Source of the DNA: an uncultured Clostridia bacterium
GTDB taxonomy: Bacteria; Bacillota; Clostridia; Oscillospirales; Acutalibacteraceae
DNA length: 64,000 nucleotides
Direction: 5' to 3'
Assembly (NCBI GenBank): GCA_937876205.1
Contig: CALEII010000030.1
Span: forward strand, 1-64,000
Shown here: in pieces, positions 24,050 through 34,024 of the stretch
Numbering within the stretch: the stretch's first letter is position 1
Layout of the letters: each line of letters starts with the position of its first letter
Notes under the pieces: model-generated
Seen by the model: the letters and a program-made list of their open reading frames with translations, nothing else
Told to the model about the DNA's origin: nothing
The model's database searches: none
Made by a program: the position numbers and the translations under genes

Positions 24050-24237
24050 CAATAATTTAGTGGCTCGATGCCACTAAATTATTGTAATTGAAAATTGAAA
24101 GTTGAAAATTGAAAATGTCGGTGGTTTTCCTTCGGAAAACATTATATAGAGCGCAGCGGAAGTAAGTGCGAAGCACTTCCGAAACTTTCCATTTTCCATT
24201 TTCAATTATCCATTCGGTCTTGACCGATAAATTATTG
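24050..24237 (+). repeat. CAATAATTT hairpin-bounded element, copy B
   Basis: A 188-bp element that starts 1 nt after the glycosyltransferase stop. First hairpin CAATAATTTAGTGGC / GCCACTAAATTATTG; the last ends CGGTC TT GACCGATAAATTATTG. Between them are TTGAAAATTG-type tracts and two hairpins (GTTTTCC TTC GGAAAAC and GGAAGTGC TTCG-type) around a central ATTATATAGAGCGCAGC. Copy C (37999-38180) is its close reverse-strand relative. Confidence 0.85.
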
Positions 24238-24273
24238 TTTGTAAATTTAATGTTACAATTTAAGCGTATATGA

Positions 24274-24303
24274 CCACCTCTTTCGGGAGGTGGATTTTTT
24301 TTT
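24274..24303 (+). terminator. Terminator beyond the glycosyltransferase operon
   Basis: CCACCTC TTTCG GGAGGTGG followed by ATTTTTTTTT. It lies after repeat copy B, so copy B is probably transcribed as the operon's 3' untranslated region. Confidence 0.9.
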
Positions 24304-24399
24304 AAATTATATGAAGTTTATTTTTAACAATAATAAAACGGTCGGTTTGTTAAAAACGCTGAAATATTGATGCTTCGTTTATAAATATTATAGAATTGC

Positions 24400-24428
24400 T
24401 TGAAAAGAAACATTATTTATGGTAAAAT
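24400..24428 (+). promoter_or_regulatory. Promoter of the 3087-residue secreted protein gene
   Basis: TTGAAA (24400-24405), 17-bp spacer, TAAAAT (24423-24428), preceded by ATGG (extended -10). The leader is about 80 nt. No other feature is seen between 24304 and 24399. Confidence 0.75.
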
Positions 24429-24517
24429 TACACTGTTCAAAGTATGTTCATTTTTACGACACAATATATATTAAAAGCGTAAGAGTGTGCAAATATGTTA
24501 TAAAGGAGAAATTGAAC

Positions 24518-27500
24518 ATGAAACTCGCAAAGAAAACCCTGAGCGTATTTTTATCATTACTTATGATATTCAGTACCTGCTCAGTATGTCTTACCGGTTT
24601 TTCATTTACTGCGGCAGCTGCTACAGGCACAGCGGCTTCGGTTAAAACTGCCATTTCGGCAGCCGCATCGAAGATTAACTCAAAATCTGCAGCAAGTAAT
24701 GCTTACAGCTATTCCGGTGACGACGGTACAGTTATGAATGCAGCTGAAGAGGTTTATGCTTATACCGTATCCCTTCGTGGCGGTACAGGTTCAACCTCAA
24801 GCAACAACTCAACACGTTCATTGCTTGCAACCGTCGCATCAAAGACCGGTTACACTTCAGGGGCAAATTATAATGCTCTTATGCGTTTAATTAACCCCAC
24901 AGGAACAACTGTAATTGGATATGAAAACAGATCCGAATGCTACAAAGAGTCCCGACATTGGGCAGGGCAAGATCATAAATATCCCAGCCTGCCCGCAAAC
25001 TCCATAACAAAAACTGTCAATGTAAAAGCAACTCTTGACAATGTTCTGTGTACATATGATGATGTCAACGATATTCCTTCAACAATATTGCTCGATGTTA
25101 CATATAAGTACGGTCATACATACGGTCAGACAGCAAGTGACGGCAGTTATAACTGGCGTAAAGGTTATCTTTGTAAAGCGTATCGTTGGAATTATCTCAA
25201 TTCCGTAACAAGAACTGTTAACTCACAGAATACAACAGCTGCGTCAGAGCTTCAGGCTTATGCGGCATACTTTACCGATGCACGTCTTGCAACAACGGCT
25301 AAAGACCTTCTTGACAAGACCTCAACAGAGCTTCAGGCAAACTATGATGAAGCATACGCAAAGTATACAAGTCTTACAACAAAGTATTCTGCAACAGTTG
25401 TAAATCACTTCTTTGATACAGCTGCTATCGAGGCTTATATCGGCGAAGTTGAATTTGCACTTCAGGTTGTTCTTGCACAGCCCGCTATGCAGATTATGCT
25501 TGATGCTATGAAAAAAGGCTATGATGCAAGCGATATTGATGATATGACTTCTGTTTATGCAACAGCTAAGGAAGCATATGATATTATCAAGAATTATAAC
25601 GAAGAAGTCTTTAATTTCGTTATAGCTAATTATCCCGGCTTTGATGATTTTTCATTTGATGGTGCAACAGCATTTATCAATCAGCTTTATTATGACATAG
25701 AGCTTTATCAGCTTCGTGAACTTAAAAAGACGATAGATGCGGATATTGCAGCAAATGAAGCTAAGGTTGCAGACCCTCTCAATGAAACAGATATCACTGA
25801 CATTGAGCTTGCAGCTCTTAAGGACCGACTTGACGGTTATCAGGCTTCATGGGCACAGTACTCTGCAGAAGCAAACGCTGCTGTGTTTACAGAAGGCAAG
25901 GACTACATAATTGAGTTCCGTGCTGCTGTTGTAGAAAAAATCAACACAAGAAATGCAGATGTTGATTATGAAGCATTCTACGCATATTATCTTCCCTATA
26001 TCTTTGCAAACATTGCAGACTGGTCAAAGGATGAAATTGTTACAAGATATAACGAAGATACAGCAAAGCAGACAGAGCTTGATGCTTCTTATGAAAAGCA
26101 TTACGGTATCATCGGTGAAGAGCTTGTAAATACAGTATTTACAATCACTTACAATGATGAGCCCACTCTTCTCACAGATGCAGTTGCTGACTACATCTCA
26201 AGACTTCTCGTTGTTGCTGACGAAAAGAATAATACTCAGCTTGATGCAGTTGCTGAATATGTCGGCACATCAACTGAAATCAATTTCTCAAACTTTGTAG
26301 GTCTTAAAACTTCAATCAACAATATCAATCACGACCTTTATAATATTGTTCTTGATAACGGTCTTGTTGATGATGAGCGCAAGGCAATCTATGATGCTCT
26401 TGATGAGCTTCTCAAAAAGTACGATGCATTTGTTGCATCAGGCGGTTTTGCAGATTTTGAACAGACTCATTACCACGATGGAAACGGCATATTTGTTACC
26501 CGTTATGCAGGTGATCAGAGAGATGCAGGCGGCGAACAGCTTGGCTTTGTCAATGATGTGGCAAGAGAAGGCGAAGCAGAAAATTACGATGTAACAGAAG
26601 CTAAGGTAAACGAAACAATCGTTAAGCTTGATAATTTCCTTGTTTCTGAAGATTTCTGTTCACTTGTAGGCTTCGAAGATGAAGAAGGTAATCCTTACGG
26701 AAATCTTTCTGAGGCTATTGAAGACCTTATTCAGACAAACCTGTTTACAGATGAGCTTATAAACACATTGATTGCTGCTATCTTCCCGATGGTTTGCAAC
26801 CTTCTTTCAGATATGCTCGGTGACCTGAGCTCACTTGATATTGACGGCGTTTCTGAGTCTCCCGATCCGAATGCAGCTGCAAGAATCGACCTTAGTGTAT
26901 TGTCAAACGGTGATTTCAAGGGTCAGCTTGATCTTTATATTGACGGTCAGTACAGCACAAAGAAGCTTGTTGATGTATTTGAAGGTCTCGGAATTTATCT
27001 TTATCCTCAGTCATTTGCAAAGAAGGTTCCCGCAAAGTATGCTGAAACAAAATCAGCTCTTAATGCGGCAGGTCTTGACTGGAACAAATTTGCAGATGAA
27101 GAAGGCGAAATCGTTCTTGATTTTGTATGGGGCGTAACTGACTATAATTCATTTGTTAATGTTGTCGGTGTTATTTTCGATGCACTTCTTCCCCTTCTGA
27201 AGACACTTCTTGCAGGCTCAAATTATTCACAGAAGATTGAAAATCTTGCTTATGCTAAAGCATATGATATGGTTGTCAAGGATGCTCTGGATCTCGGCTT
27301 CCTCGGCAAGCCTGATATTTCCATTATTTCTGCTGAAGCTAATGCAAATCTTCAGCTTAGCATTGCAGGCGAAAAAGTTTTCAAGGATATGTGGATTCCC
27401 GTTATGGAAGCACTCGGCGTGACAGAGAGTGGTTATGATCTTTCAGGTCTGGGCATCAACGGCACATATTCATTCAAATCAATAAATGCAAACTCAACTT

Positions 27501-30500
27501 CTGCACAGATTGCAGACGCAATGTTCTCACCGTTGCTTGTAATCATTGAACAGCTCAAATATCAGCCTCTTGAAAAAGTGCTTGATATTCTTCCTCAGCT
27601 TGTTTATACACTTTCATTTGACAGCATTCAGTCAATGATTGATGATATTCAGATTGATATTGCTGCAGAAATTGAAATCAACGATTTCAAGAGTCTTAAA
27701 ATTGTTGAAATCTTTGGTTGGGAACCCGACCTCGACTGGCTCGGTAACCTTTTGAAGGGAACTCTTAACGGATTCCTTCCTGCATTTGATATTCCTCTTG
27801 CTCTTGCTGATATGGTAAATCTTGAGGAAATGCTCGGCTTTGAGTACACAAACCTCAATTCTCTTATTGCGTATGTTCTTGAGACACTTGGTATGACAGG
27901 TCTTGAACTGCCCACAATCAATGCCGGTGAAATTATTACATGCGCATCACTTAACAGAAATGCACCTTCCGCAAGCTCAGCAGGTAAGAGAGATAAGCTC
28001 ACTGCTGACAGAGCCGATGTATTCTACTTCCTTCTTAAGTACATTGTTTCTGCTGTCGGTAACGAAGAATTCCTTGAGGGAATTATAGAATTTATTCAGC
28101 TTTCACAGCTGGATCTCACTGTTGACACAGACGGTGACGGTGTTCCTGATGCTCCCGCAGAAGAACCCGAGCCTGTTGAACTTCCCGATTTAGTTTATAA
28201 CATTATAAATAATGTCAATGCTGACCCGATGTCTGCACTTGCAGCTCTTGTTGAACTCTTTGTTCCTCAGAGATACGAAAAAGAAGACATTGACTGGGTA
28301 GTTTCTCAGTATGATTATGCAAGTATTGAAGGCATAAACGATGCTTCAATCGTATATCTTAACTACGGTAACGATTGGACCAAGCAGAAGGCTGATTATC
28401 TTGTTGATAATGTTGATGCAATTGTTGAATCTGTTCTTAAAATGACAGGTTCTGAAGAAACAAGCATCAATGCTCTTATCCAGAAGGCATTCAACGACAT
28501 TCTTACAAATGACTCAATCACAGCTATCATCAGCGGTCTTTCAGATCTCGGAACTCTTCTCGGTGATGAGTTCATATATGACCTTCTCGACAGAGAGCTT
28601 GAAGTAGATCTCACAGCGATGAATGATGCTTTTGCTTATCTCTTTGTTACAGATGAAGACAGAGCAGAAGAAGACTTCGTTGAGCCTCTCAAGCCCACTG
28701 ATGCAGGTTATGAAAACATTTATGCTATTACTGCCGCACAGGATGCAGAAGGCAACATCATATGGAGCTATAACGGTACTCAATTCGCAGACGGCGATGC
28801 AGAAACATTTGTTGACCTTCTTTGCGAATCCATAAAAGAATTTGCTCCTCTTATTGCCGCATTCCTCAAGGGAGAAAACATCGGCCTCTTCAATGACGCT
28901 ATCGAGTTCCTCGGCTACGAAAATTATGCTGACTCTGTTGGTATCTTCTTCGAACTTCTCGGTATTGCCGATGTTATGACCCAGGCTGAATATGAAGCTT
29001 ATTGTGACGCTAACGGCGACATTGCTGCTCTCAACTATACTGTAAAACAGCTCTTTAATTGGGTTGACGGTTATATTCTTGAGGGTAACACGGTTCAGAA
29101 GATTGTTGAACTTCTTCCCAATCTTGTGTACTTTATCGAAAGCAACGGTATTTCAACGGTTATTCACAACCTTCTTATGCCCGTTCTTGTAATTCTTGAT
29201 ACAGTACGTCCCATTATTGATATTGACCTGAATGCAGTTGCATCTCTTCTTATTTCAGATCTTATCAATTACGGTGAGATTGATACAGATGTACTTCTTC
29301 AGTTTATCTCAGGTATTTATGTAAATGATGACCTTGATTACAAGTGGTTCTCTGTTGATCTCGGAAATCTTACTCTTTCAAACATCGTTCCTCTCGTTGA
29401 CATCTACTTCGGCACAGATTTTGCATCAAGCCAGCTGATAAATCCCGGTCTGAAGGGTCTTTGCTCAGGTGTTGCTGAATATGACTCAGTAGCTGATGCT
29501 AAGGCATATAAGACAAATATGGATGCTGCCGATGCAATTACAATACTTCTTTCATCAGTTCTTGAGGCTGCTGAATATGAAGTTGCAGACGGCAAGACAA
29601 ACGGCGACATAATCTGCGAATTCGTAGATGCTGAATTGGTAAAGAAGGGTGAAGAACCCAAGGCAGCTGAGATTTACTCAGTTGTGGTTGACCTTATCAA
29701 GGGTCTTGAAATCAGCTACACAGTTCCCAACTGGGGCTATATGCTTACAGCTGATGCACAGCTTGAAGAAAAGGTTGTTCTTCCCACACCTTCAATCGTT
29801 TACCTCGGCTACAATACAGACTGGACTCCCGAAGTGGCTGATTCAGTTTACGGCGTTCTTGATGAAGTTCTCGACCTCGTTCTTCCCACAGTTCTTGACG
29901 AAGGCGAAACTCTTGATACTCTCATCAACGGTCTTCTTGAAGACAATGTTTACTCAGACAAGGTTCTCAATGAGCTTGTTGAGCTTATCGTAAACGCAAT
30001 CGCAACTCTTGATGTCACTCTTCGTGACCTTATTGACGTTGCTATTGATACAGACATCGCTGCATGGTTCGCAATGTGCGAGGAAACAGTCGGTGAAGAC
30101 GGCAAAACCAAGTTTGTCTGCACAAAGAACTGGGGTATCGATGCTGCAGCAGAGGCTGACAAGAAGGATCTCTTCGTTGCAGCTCTCAAGGAAGTTCTCA
30201 CTCCCGCTGAACGCCTTCTTGCATGGCTCTTCTTCGGTAAGGATATCGCTCTCTTCACAGGCTCAGAGGTTGATGCTGACGGTGAATATGTATACAACGA
30301 TATCATCACTGTAAACGGCGGCGAAGGCTATGCTTACGGCCTTGTACCCATCTTTGAAGCACTCGGCTGCGAAATGAAGCCCGCATCAGCTTATGCAACA
30401 ACAGCAGACGCTGTTGAAGGTCTCATCAACGCATTGTTTGCACGTGTTGACGAAATCACAGCAAACCCCGTAGAAGAAGTATTCAAGCTTCTTCCCAACA

Positions 30501-33500
30501 TAGTTTACTTTGTTAACGCAGACGGTCTTGTTTCTTGCGTAAACAACCTTCTCCAGCCCGTAGACGGTCTTGTTGAAATGCTTTCACCCGTTATCAGTGA
30601 AGACGGCTCAAAGGTATCAATCGGCGGTCTCCTTGAACCCACGGTAGGCTTCGATATCAGCAATATTACCACAGAAACACTTCTTAATATCGGTGTTGAT
30701 AAGGGCTTTGTATTCTCAGAAGAAATTGTAGAGATTATAAGCACACTTTATGTAGGCAACCTCGTTGAATTTGAATCAGCTAACGGCAACAAGGCATACA
30801 GACTTGATGTATCAGAGGCAGAAAACGATGTTCTTACAATAGTTCTTTGTCTTGCACTTGACCTGTTCAAGCTCAACAAGGAAACATTTGCTCCTCTTAT
30901 GGGTGAAGACGTATATGATACAGTTGTAACTCTTATTGCAGGTGCAGTTGCAGACTTCAGCTACATTGACCCCGACTGGGCATATATGTATGAAGGTGAA
31001 GATGCTCTCGCTCAGCTTCTTGCAAACAATCTTCCCGCACGTACTGAAGAAAACTCAATCGTATACACTCAGTATACAAACAACTGGAACAAGGAAACAG
31101 CAGATTACCTTGATTCAATCCTCTTTGACCTTATCAAGGGCATCACAGAATCTGCCCGTGACGACGGTAAGACAGTAGGTATCCTTCTTGATGATGCTAT
31201 TACAAACGGACTTTATCAGGATGATATCCTTGACAGCTTTATTGAAGCTGTTGTAGGTCTTATGCTTGACTACGAAGAAATTATCAAGGGCGCAGGCGCA
31301 CTCCTCGGTGCAGAAAGCATTGCTGACTGGTTCGATTATTGTACTGTTACAACAGACGCAAACGGTGAAACAGTCGTTACCTGTACAAAGGATTGGGGCA
31401 TTGACTCCGCTCCCACAAATGCAGCTAAGAGAACGGCATTCGTTGAAGCTTTCGTTACAGCTCTCGAACCCGCATACAGACTTCTCGGCTGGCTTCTCTT
31501 CGGTGAGGAATATGAATTCCTTGACGGCACAACAAGTGAAGTTCTTATCACAATCAAGGGCGGCAACGGCTATGCTGAAGCATTCGTACCTCTCCTTGAG
31601 GCTCTCGGTTGCACAATGGGTGCTGACACAGATTCAGGCATAAAGGCTCCCGAAGAATTCTATGTTAACGGTGAGCTTGATATGGAACAGGCAGTAAGAG
31701 ATGTATTTACAGCACTTACAGACGTTCTTGCTGAAATCTGCGGTGATATGAACAAGGGTGCAATCGACGTAATGCTCGAAAAGCTTCCCAACGTTATTTA
31801 CTTCATCAACGCAGGCGGTCTCAAATCTGTAGTCAACAACCTTCTTCAGCCTGTAAACTTCATTCTTGAAGCTCTTGAGCCTGTGGGCGTAAATGTAGAC
31901 TTCAGCACACTTGTTAAGCAGATCGACATCACAAACATTGATTTCTATGCAATCTTTGCTCTTGTTGAAGATCTTGTAGGTCTCAGCTTCCCCGCAGACG
32001 TACAGAAGTTCGTTGCAGAGTTCTATATGGGCGAAGTTGTTAAGTTCACATCAGCAAACGGCAAGCAGGCATTCCGTATGCAGTATACAGAAGCTGAATC
32101 CAGAGCTGATATGATCACAATCCTCATTTCTCTTGTTCTTGACGCAGCTCAGGATCCCGGAAATGAAGGTAAGCTCAGCGATTGGCTCGGCGAAGATGTT
32201 TACTGGGCAATTATGAACGTTCTCAGAATTGAGAAGTGTAAGGATATGGAAGAATACAACTGGATCCTTACAGAATATGCAAACACAGGCAAGCAGTTCT
32301 CGGCTATTGAGACATCAACACGCTACTCAGTTTATAATGAGTACTGGACAAAGGATAAGGCTCAGTATATGGCTGACAACTTCAATCCTCTTGTAAGCAA
32401 TGTTCTCTGTCTCCTCGGTCTTGAAATCAACGGAACTGTTACACACGATATCTACGACCTTCTTGATGTGGTTATCTCAGATAACCTTTACACTCAGGAA
32501 ATGGCAGATACAATCCTTAACGCTATAAAGGATCTTCTTGCAAATCTTACAGAGCTTGAACCCTACGGTGAATACATCGTTGATGTTCTCAATACTGCAT
32601 TCGGCATTGACCTTTCTGTTTATGACACAATGACAGTAACAATCACTGAGGGTACAAGAGAAGAGTTTGAAACAGCTCTTGTTCAGATGCTCACGCCCGT
32701 AGTTCCTCTGCTTGAGGTTATCCTTTGCGGTGAAAACATCAGCCTCTTCTATGAGCTTGACGGCGACGAGACAATCGTCATCTTCGGTTCGGAAGGCTAT
32801 GCTTACGGCATCATTCCTCTCTTTGAGGCTCTCGGATGTGAAATGCCCACACCTGAAGAGTACAAGGAAGCTGTTGAAAATAATCCTGAAGCAGCTATCA
32901 GATATCTTACAACACCTCTCCTTGACAGAGTAGATGCTGTTATGGCAGATCCTCTTAACGGAATTCTTGAAATCCTTCCCGCAGCAATGTACTTCATCAA
33001 CTCCAACGGTCTTGAAACAGCATTCACAAACCTTGTTGCTGCTGTTGACACAGTTCTCGTAGGTCTTGAGCCCGTAGTCGGTGCAAGAAGCCTTGAAGAA
33101 CTCCTTGATATTGACCTTTCAGAGTTTGATGCTGAATACATTCTTGATATGCTCGTTGATATGCTCAATGAGTCAACAGGTATGGACTTCTCATCACTTG
33201 CAGTTAACCTTGTTGCAGAGCTTACCTTCGGTGAAGTTGTTGATTATGTATCAGCTAACAGCGAAACATACTACACAATGAATACCGACGGTGTTGACAA
33301 TGCTGATATGACAACAGCAGTTCTTCGTATGGCACTTGACTTCATCACAACAGAAGAAAATCTTGAGCAGATCAAGGTCCTTCTTGCTGATGCTGTCACA
33401 GATGAAGATGCATACAACTCAATCTGCTCAATTCTTGATACTCTTGCTGAATATGCGGCAGAAGATCCCGGAATGAGCAAGGCTATGAGCTTCATCTATG

Positions 33501-33781
33501 CTGTATTTGAAGCTGCAACCGAAGCCATTGAAAAGACTGATGATGCTTACCACGATGTCAACAACTCCTGGCAGTTCATCCTCAAGCTTCTCTCAACAAG
33601 TGAAGAGCCTCTCCTCAGAGATTTCGCAGATAATCTCAAGGGTACTCTCAATAAGTACTTTGACGGTATCTTTGATGAAGAAGGTCTTGCTCCCGACGGA
33701 GTAATGACATTCTGGGACAGACTTGTTGCATTCTTCCAGAGAATCGGCGAGTTCTTCAGAAAACTCTTTGGTATGGAATAA
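24518..33781 (+). CDS. Giant secreted repeat protein (3087 residues) with amphipathic C-terminus
   Basis: I start it at the ATG at 24518 (AAAGGAG upstream, signal peptide MKLAKKTLSVFLSLLMIFST...AAAA); the longer frame has no ribosome binding site. No known catalytic domain is seen. Residues 50 to about 1200 are mainly helical, with a Ca-binding-like TDGDGVPDAP linker near 1205. From about residue 1280 four large repeats of 420-480 residues follow, each starting with a W motif (NDWTKQKADYL, TDWTPEVADSV, NNWNKETADYL, EYWTKDKAQYM) and containing GYAYGLVPIFEALGCEM and LLPNIVYFVNADGL-type motifs; an earlier decayed repeat may be present. The end (MTFWDRLVAFFQRIGEFFRK) is an amphipathic helix. Leu/Ile/Val-rich helices suggest a solenoid or adhesion surface; the function is unknown. 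It has its own promoter and terminator. Confidence 0.85.
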   Translation: MKLAKKTLSVFLSLLMIFSTCSVCLTGFSFTAAAATGTAASVKTAISAAASKINSKSAASNAYSYSGDDGTVMNAAEEVYAYTVSLRGGTGSTSSNNSTRSLLATVASKTGYTSGANYNALMRLINPTGTTVIGYENRSECYKESRHWAGQDHKYPSLPANSITKTVNVKATLDNVLCTYDDVNDIPSTILLDVTYKYGHTYGQTASDGSYNWRKGYLCKAYRWNYLNSVTRTVNSQNTTAASELQAYAAYFTDARLATTAKDLLDKTSTELQANYDEAYAKYTSLTTKYSATVVNHFFDTAAIEAYIGEVEFALQVVLAQPAMQIMLDAMKKGYDASDIDDMTSVYATAKEAYDIIKNYNEEVFNFVIANYPGFDDFSFDGATAFINQLYYDIELYQLRELKKTIDADIAANEAKVADPLNETDITDIELAALKDRLDGYQASWAQYSAEANAAVFTEGKDYIIEFRAAVVEKINTRNADVDYEAFYAYYLPYIFANIADWSKDEIVTRYNEDTAKQTELDASYEKHYGIIGEELVNTVFTITYNDEPTLLTDAVADYISRLLVVADEKNNTQLDAVAEYVGTSTEINFSNFVGLKTSINNINHDLYNIVLDNGLVDDERKAIYDALDELLKKYDAFVASGGFADFEQTHYHDGNGIFVTRYAGDQRDAGGEQLGFVNDVAREGEAENYDVTEAKVNETIVKLDNFLVSEDFCSLVGFEDEEGNPYGNLSEAIEDLIQTNLFTDELINTLIAAIFPMVCNLLSDMLGDLSSLDIDGVSESPDPNAAARIDLSVLSNGDFKGQLDLYIDGQYSTKKLVDVFEGLGIYLYPQSFAKKVPAKYAETKSALNAAGLDWNKFADEEGEIVLDFVWGVTDYNSFVNVVGVIFDALLPLLKTLLAGSNYSQKIENLAYAKAYDMVVKDALDLGFLGKPDISIISAEANANLQLSIAGEKVFKDMWIPVMEALGVTESGYDLSGLGINGTYSFKSINANSTSAQIADAMFSPLLVIIEQLKYQPLEKVLDILPQLVYTLSFDSIQSMIDDIQIDIAAEIEINDFKSLKIVEIFGWEPDLDWLGNLLKGTLNGFLPAFDIPLALADMVNLEEMLGFEYTNLNSLIAYVLETLGMTGLELPTINAGEIITCASLNRNAPSASSAGKRDKLTADRADVFYFLLKYIVSAVGNEEFLEGIIEFIQLSQLDLTVDTDGDGVPDAPAEEPEPVELPDLVYNIINNVNADPMSALAALVELFVPQRYEKEDIDWVVSQYDYASIEGINDASIVYLNYGNDWTKQKADYLVDNVDAIVESVLKMTGSEETSINALIQKAFNDILTNDSITAIISGLSDLGTLLGDEFIYDLLDRELEVDLTAMNDAFAYLFVTDEDRAEEDFVEPLKPTDAGYENIYAITAAQDAEGNIIWSYNGTQFADGDAETFVDLLCESIKEFAPLIAAFLKGENIGLFNDAIEFLGYENYADSVGIFFELLGIADVMTQAEYEAYCDANGDIAALNYTVKQLFNWVDGYILEGNTVQKIVELLPNLVYFIESNGISTVIHNLLMPVLVILDTVRPIIDIDLNAVASLLISDLINYGEIDTDVLLQFISGIYVNDDLDYKWFSVDLGNLTLSNIVPLVDIYFGTDFASSQLINPGLKGLCSGVAEYDSVADAKAYKTNMDAADAITILLSSVLEAAEYEVADGKTNGDIICEFVDAELVKKGEEPKAAEIYSVVVDLIKGLEISYTVPNWGYMLTADAQLEEKVVLPTPSIVYLGYNTDWTPEVADSVYGVLDEVLDLVLPTVLDEGETLDTLINGLLEDNVYSDKVLNELVELIVNAIATLDVTLRDLIDVAIDTDIAAWFAMCEETVGEDGKTKFVCTKNWGIDAAAEADKKDLFVAALKEVLTPAERLLAWLFFGKDIALFTGSEVDADGEYVYNDIITVNGGEGYAYGLVPIFEALGCEMKPASAYATTADAVEGLINALFARVDEITANPVEEVFKLLPNIVYFVNADGLVSCVNNLLQPVDGLVEMLSPVISEDGSKVSIGGLLEPTVGFDISNITTETLLNIGVDKGFVFSEEIVEIISTLYVGNLVEFESANGNKAYRLDVSEAENDVLTIVLCLALDLFKLNKETFAPLMGEDVYDTVVTLIAGAVADFSYIDPDWAYMYEGEDALAQLLANNLPARTEENSIVYTQYTNNWNKETADYLDSILFDLIKGITESARDDGKTVGILLDDAITNGLYQDDILDSFIEAVVGLMLDYEEIIKGAGALLGAESIADWFDYCTVTTDANGETVVTCTKDWGIDSAPTNAAKRTAFVEAFVTALEPAYRLLGWLLFGEEYEFLDGTTSEVLITIKGGNGYAEAFVPLLEALGCTMGADTDSGIKAPEEFYVNGELDMEQAVRDVFTALTDVLAEICGDMNKGAIDVMLEKLPNVIYFINAGGLKSVVNNLLQPVNFILEALEPVGVNVDFSTLVKQIDITNIDFYAIFALVEDLVGLSFPADVQKFVAEFYMGEVVKFTSANGKQAFRMQYTEAESRADMITILISLVLDAAQDPGNEGKLSDWLGEDVYWAIMNVLRIEKCKDMEEYNWILTEYANTGKQFSAIETSTRYSVYNEYWTKDKAQYMADNFNPLVSNVLCLLGLEINGTVTHDIYDLLDVVISDNLYTQEMADTILNAIKDLLANLTELEPYGEYIVDVLNTAFGIDLSVYDTMTVTITEGTREEFETALVQMLTPVVPLLEVILCGENISLFYELDGDETIVIFGSEGYAYGIIPLFEALGCEMPTPEEYKEAVENNPEAAIRYLTTPLLDRVDAVMADPLNGILEILPAAMYFINSNGLETAFTNLVAAVDTVLVGLEPVVGARSLEELLDIDLSEFDAEYILDMLVDMLNESTGMDFSSLAVNLVAELTFGEVVDYVSANSETYYTMNTDGVDNADMTTAVLRMALDFITTEENLEQIKVLLADAVTDEDAYNSICSILDTLAEYAAEDPGMSKAMSFIYAVFEAATEAIEKTDDAYHDVNNSWQFILKLLSTSEEPLLRDFADNLKGTLNKYFDGIFDEEGLAPDGVMTFWDRLVAFFQRIGEFFRKLFGME

Positions 33782-33803
33782 TAAAATCTGATATAAAGGT
33801 TTT

Positions 33804-33832
33804 CCTCGGGTCGAAAGACCCGAGGTTTTTTC
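33804..33832 (+). terminator. Terminator of the giant repeat protein gene
   Basis: CCTCGGGTC GAAA GACCCGAGG followed by TTTTTTCTTTT. Confidence 0.95.
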
Positions 33833-33851
33833 TTTTTTTTCTTATTTTATA

Positions 33852-33880
33852 TTGACGGTCATAAAAAATAATGGTATATT
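33852..33880 (+). promoter_or_regulatory. Promoter of the Cys/His-module protein gene
   Basis: TTGACG (33852-33857), 17-bp spacer, TATATT (33875-33880) with extended -10 TGG. It gives a leader of about 135 nt, long enough for regulation, but I see no recognisable riboswitch in it. Confidence 0.7.
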
Positions 33881-34024
33881 TAATATGTATAATTTTCAAT
33901 TATATTTTCTTGTTTTGTGTTGAATTTGTATAACAAAAACATATGGAGGTCAGATATGTCGGTACTATTCAATGCAGAATGCGCAGCGTTTTTCGCAATA
34001 TTTCTTAAACGGAGATGATTGATT

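Noticed and set aside
29950..30309. Minus-strand ORFs of 60-120 codons inside the giant repeat protein gene
   Set aside because: They are Ser/Arg/Thr-rich shadows of a strongly biased coding strand, without starts or ribosome binding sites of quality.
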